NCBI GenBank assembly: GCA_964036045.1
Contig: OZ038378.1
Span: 174,552,341-174,616,340, forward strand
Direction of reading: 5' to 3'
Source of the DNA: Eutreptiella sp. 'Long Island Sound 2002'
Lineage: Eukaryota; Euglenozoa; Euglenophyceae; Eutreptiales; Eutreptiaceae
Length of the DNA: 64,000 nucleotides
The position numbers were made by a program, and so were the translations under genes. Below the pieces are notes generated by a model. It was given only the letters and a program-made list of their open reading frames with translations. It ran no database searches and was not told the DNA's origin. Below are positions 63,010-64,000 of the stretch, in pieces (the stretch's first letter is position 1; the number at the start of each line of letters is the position of its first letter).

Positions 63010-63606
63010 GTGGTTGGGGCTGGGCGTGGGGGTCGCGTATGGGCAGAGGGGGGAGCGAGAAGTCCGGTGGGGCCCGTGGAGGGAGGGGGAGGTGGACATG
63101 GGGCGGCGGTGGCGCGCGTGGTGGCGCCTGGCGGAGCGGGAGCGGCGGGAGTGGGGCCCAAGGGGGTCGTTTTGGCGCCTTGGGGAGCGGGAGCGGCGCG
63201 AGTGGGTGGTTGAGGCGCGGTGGCGCTGTGGGGAGTGTGGGCGCCCGGGGCGAGTGTGCCGTGCGGGGGGGGGGCGGGAGCGCCGCCGTTTGCGGGACCG
63301 GTCCTCATCGCTCGAGTCGGGCCCATCAGGAGGTGTCGGCGGGTCCTGGGGGGCCTCGCCTGGTGCCGCCTGGTAGTGGGGGGGGGGGGGGGGGGAGGTC
63401 CCCCGACCTCCATGGATCCGCCACGTAGGGATGTCGTGACGGCAGCGGCTGGTGGTATGGGTGGAGTGACTGTCCCTGGCGGGGTTGGGCCCGGGGGGCC
63501 CCCTCAGCGTGGCCGTGGTGGCAGGGGGGATACCGTGGCTGGTACGAGAAGGGGGGGCCCCTGGTGGTAGGGGGGGTATGCGGGTGGAGCGCTCGGTGGC
63601 TGCCAT

Positions 63607-64000
63607 CCCATACGCTGGTGCTGTTCGTGCACGGGGTGTTGTGGGCCGGTGGGGTAGGGTGGTGGGCAGTGGTAGTCGTGGGGGTGGTGTTGGTGGTGGT
63701 GGTGGTGGGGCCGCTGGTGGTGGTGGCGCTGGTAGTGGTGGGGTTGGTGTTGTGGGTATGGCCCTAGGACCCCTTGTGGGTATTCCGATCCCCCTAGTGG
63801 GGGTGGGGGGTCGGGCATCGTGCGCAGCCCCTGGGGCTGTACTGTTTGGTGGGCAGGGGGGGCGGGTCGGGGGCCGGGCTTAACGGTGATTGTGGTCGAG
63901 GGATCCCACGTCCCTGGGTCAGTCTGGCCGGCGGCAGTGGTGGTTTGTGGGGGGTGGATGACGGGGCGCTTGGAGATGGGGATGTTTACGAGGGTTTGGA
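63607..64000. other. GC-rich region with a His/Pro-rich minus-strand frame
   Basis: A minus frame at 63818-63504 reads as His/Pro/Gln-rich low complexity caused by a GTGGTGGTG tract (about 63680-63750). It may belong to the 5' part of the RS-repeat gene in another frame; no domain is seen. Confidence 0.35.

Larger units (their letters stand above)
59504..63606 (-). pseudogene. RS-repeat protein gene split by an LTR element
   Basis: The 5' half is at 63606-63010 and the 3' half at 60281-59504. The start codon is uncertain. The 5' half has a Pro-rich part, an acidic/basic switch (SSDEDRSRKRRRSR) and RS repeats. The 3' half continues the repeats and then has an ordered Trp/Arg-rich segment (HLAWWSAPALRELRRWVRWA) and a Gly/Lys/Gln-rich end. 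The repeat unit is 46 residues (S-R-S-P-R-R...ARHRRPMSTSPS...PTPSP); two full units meet exactly at the insertion. Element plus one target copy is 2723 bp, and removing it puts both halves in the same frame. RS domains mark splicing and RNA-processing proteins, but some mobile-element proteins also have them. As it stands the gene is interrupted. Confidence 0.6.

Overview
This window looks like nuclear DNA from a large, repeat-rich eukaryotic genome. Chromodomain-bearing Ty3/gypsy retrotransposons, a LINE with an apurinic-type endonuclease, an RS-repeat protein and a tRNA-derived repeat all point that way. Chromoviruses and the sharp changes in base composition fit an alga or another plant-lineage or protist genome, but no host marker gene allows a firmer placement. 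Nothing suggests bacterial operons, and no rRNA or intact tRNA gene was recognised.

Layout, left to right. 1-1217: decayed tail of a chromovirus (integrase end plus chromodomain). 2791-4570: dispersed AT-rich repeat R1 with a tRNA-like module; its partner R2 lies at 53457-55195. 4887-5947 (minus): Gag-like remnant. 9291-18782: a segment bounded by ~725 bp inverted repeats; it holds a gag-less, single-ORF Ty3 pol (12425-15793) whose reverse transcriptase has YIDN instead of YxDD. 19329-28431: a second, more complete chromovirus (gag, protease, a methyltransferase-like module, RT, RNase H, integrase, chromodomain), broken by stops and frameshifts. 28899-37710 and 45732-53458 (minus): two copies, A and B, of one LINE family. 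Copy A has lost catalytic acidic residues in both its endonuclease and its RT; copy B keeps them but is cut at both ends. 37847-43058 (plus): a compact, very GC-rich run of four unrecognised ORFs, two joined by a TGATG stop/start overlap. 43059-45710: extreme-GC, homopolymer-rich DNA with no supported gene. 55389-56906: an unknown ORF pair that runs through a 72 bp perfect palindrome. 56921-59500: strand-asymmetric low-complexity DNA. 59504-63606 (minus): an RS-repeat protein gene interrupted by a young LTR element at 60287-63004.

The most unusual object is that last LTR element. It is 2718 bp, with 226 bp TG...CA terminal repeats differing at 2 positions and a 5 bp target duplication. It has no recognisable gag or pol. 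Its one recognisable gene, just inside the LTR that is 5' on the minus strand, is a dUTPase-fold protein whose catalytic motifs are replaced. Removing the element plus one target copy puts the two halves of the RS-repeat ORF back in the same frame.

Functionally the window is mostly selfish DNA at different stages of decay. Autonomous families (two chromoviruses, one LINE) supply RT and integrase or endonuclease functions, while short elements could depend on them in trans. Many frameshifts in the GC-rich parts fall near long C/G runs, so some may be assembly errors rather than real lesions.
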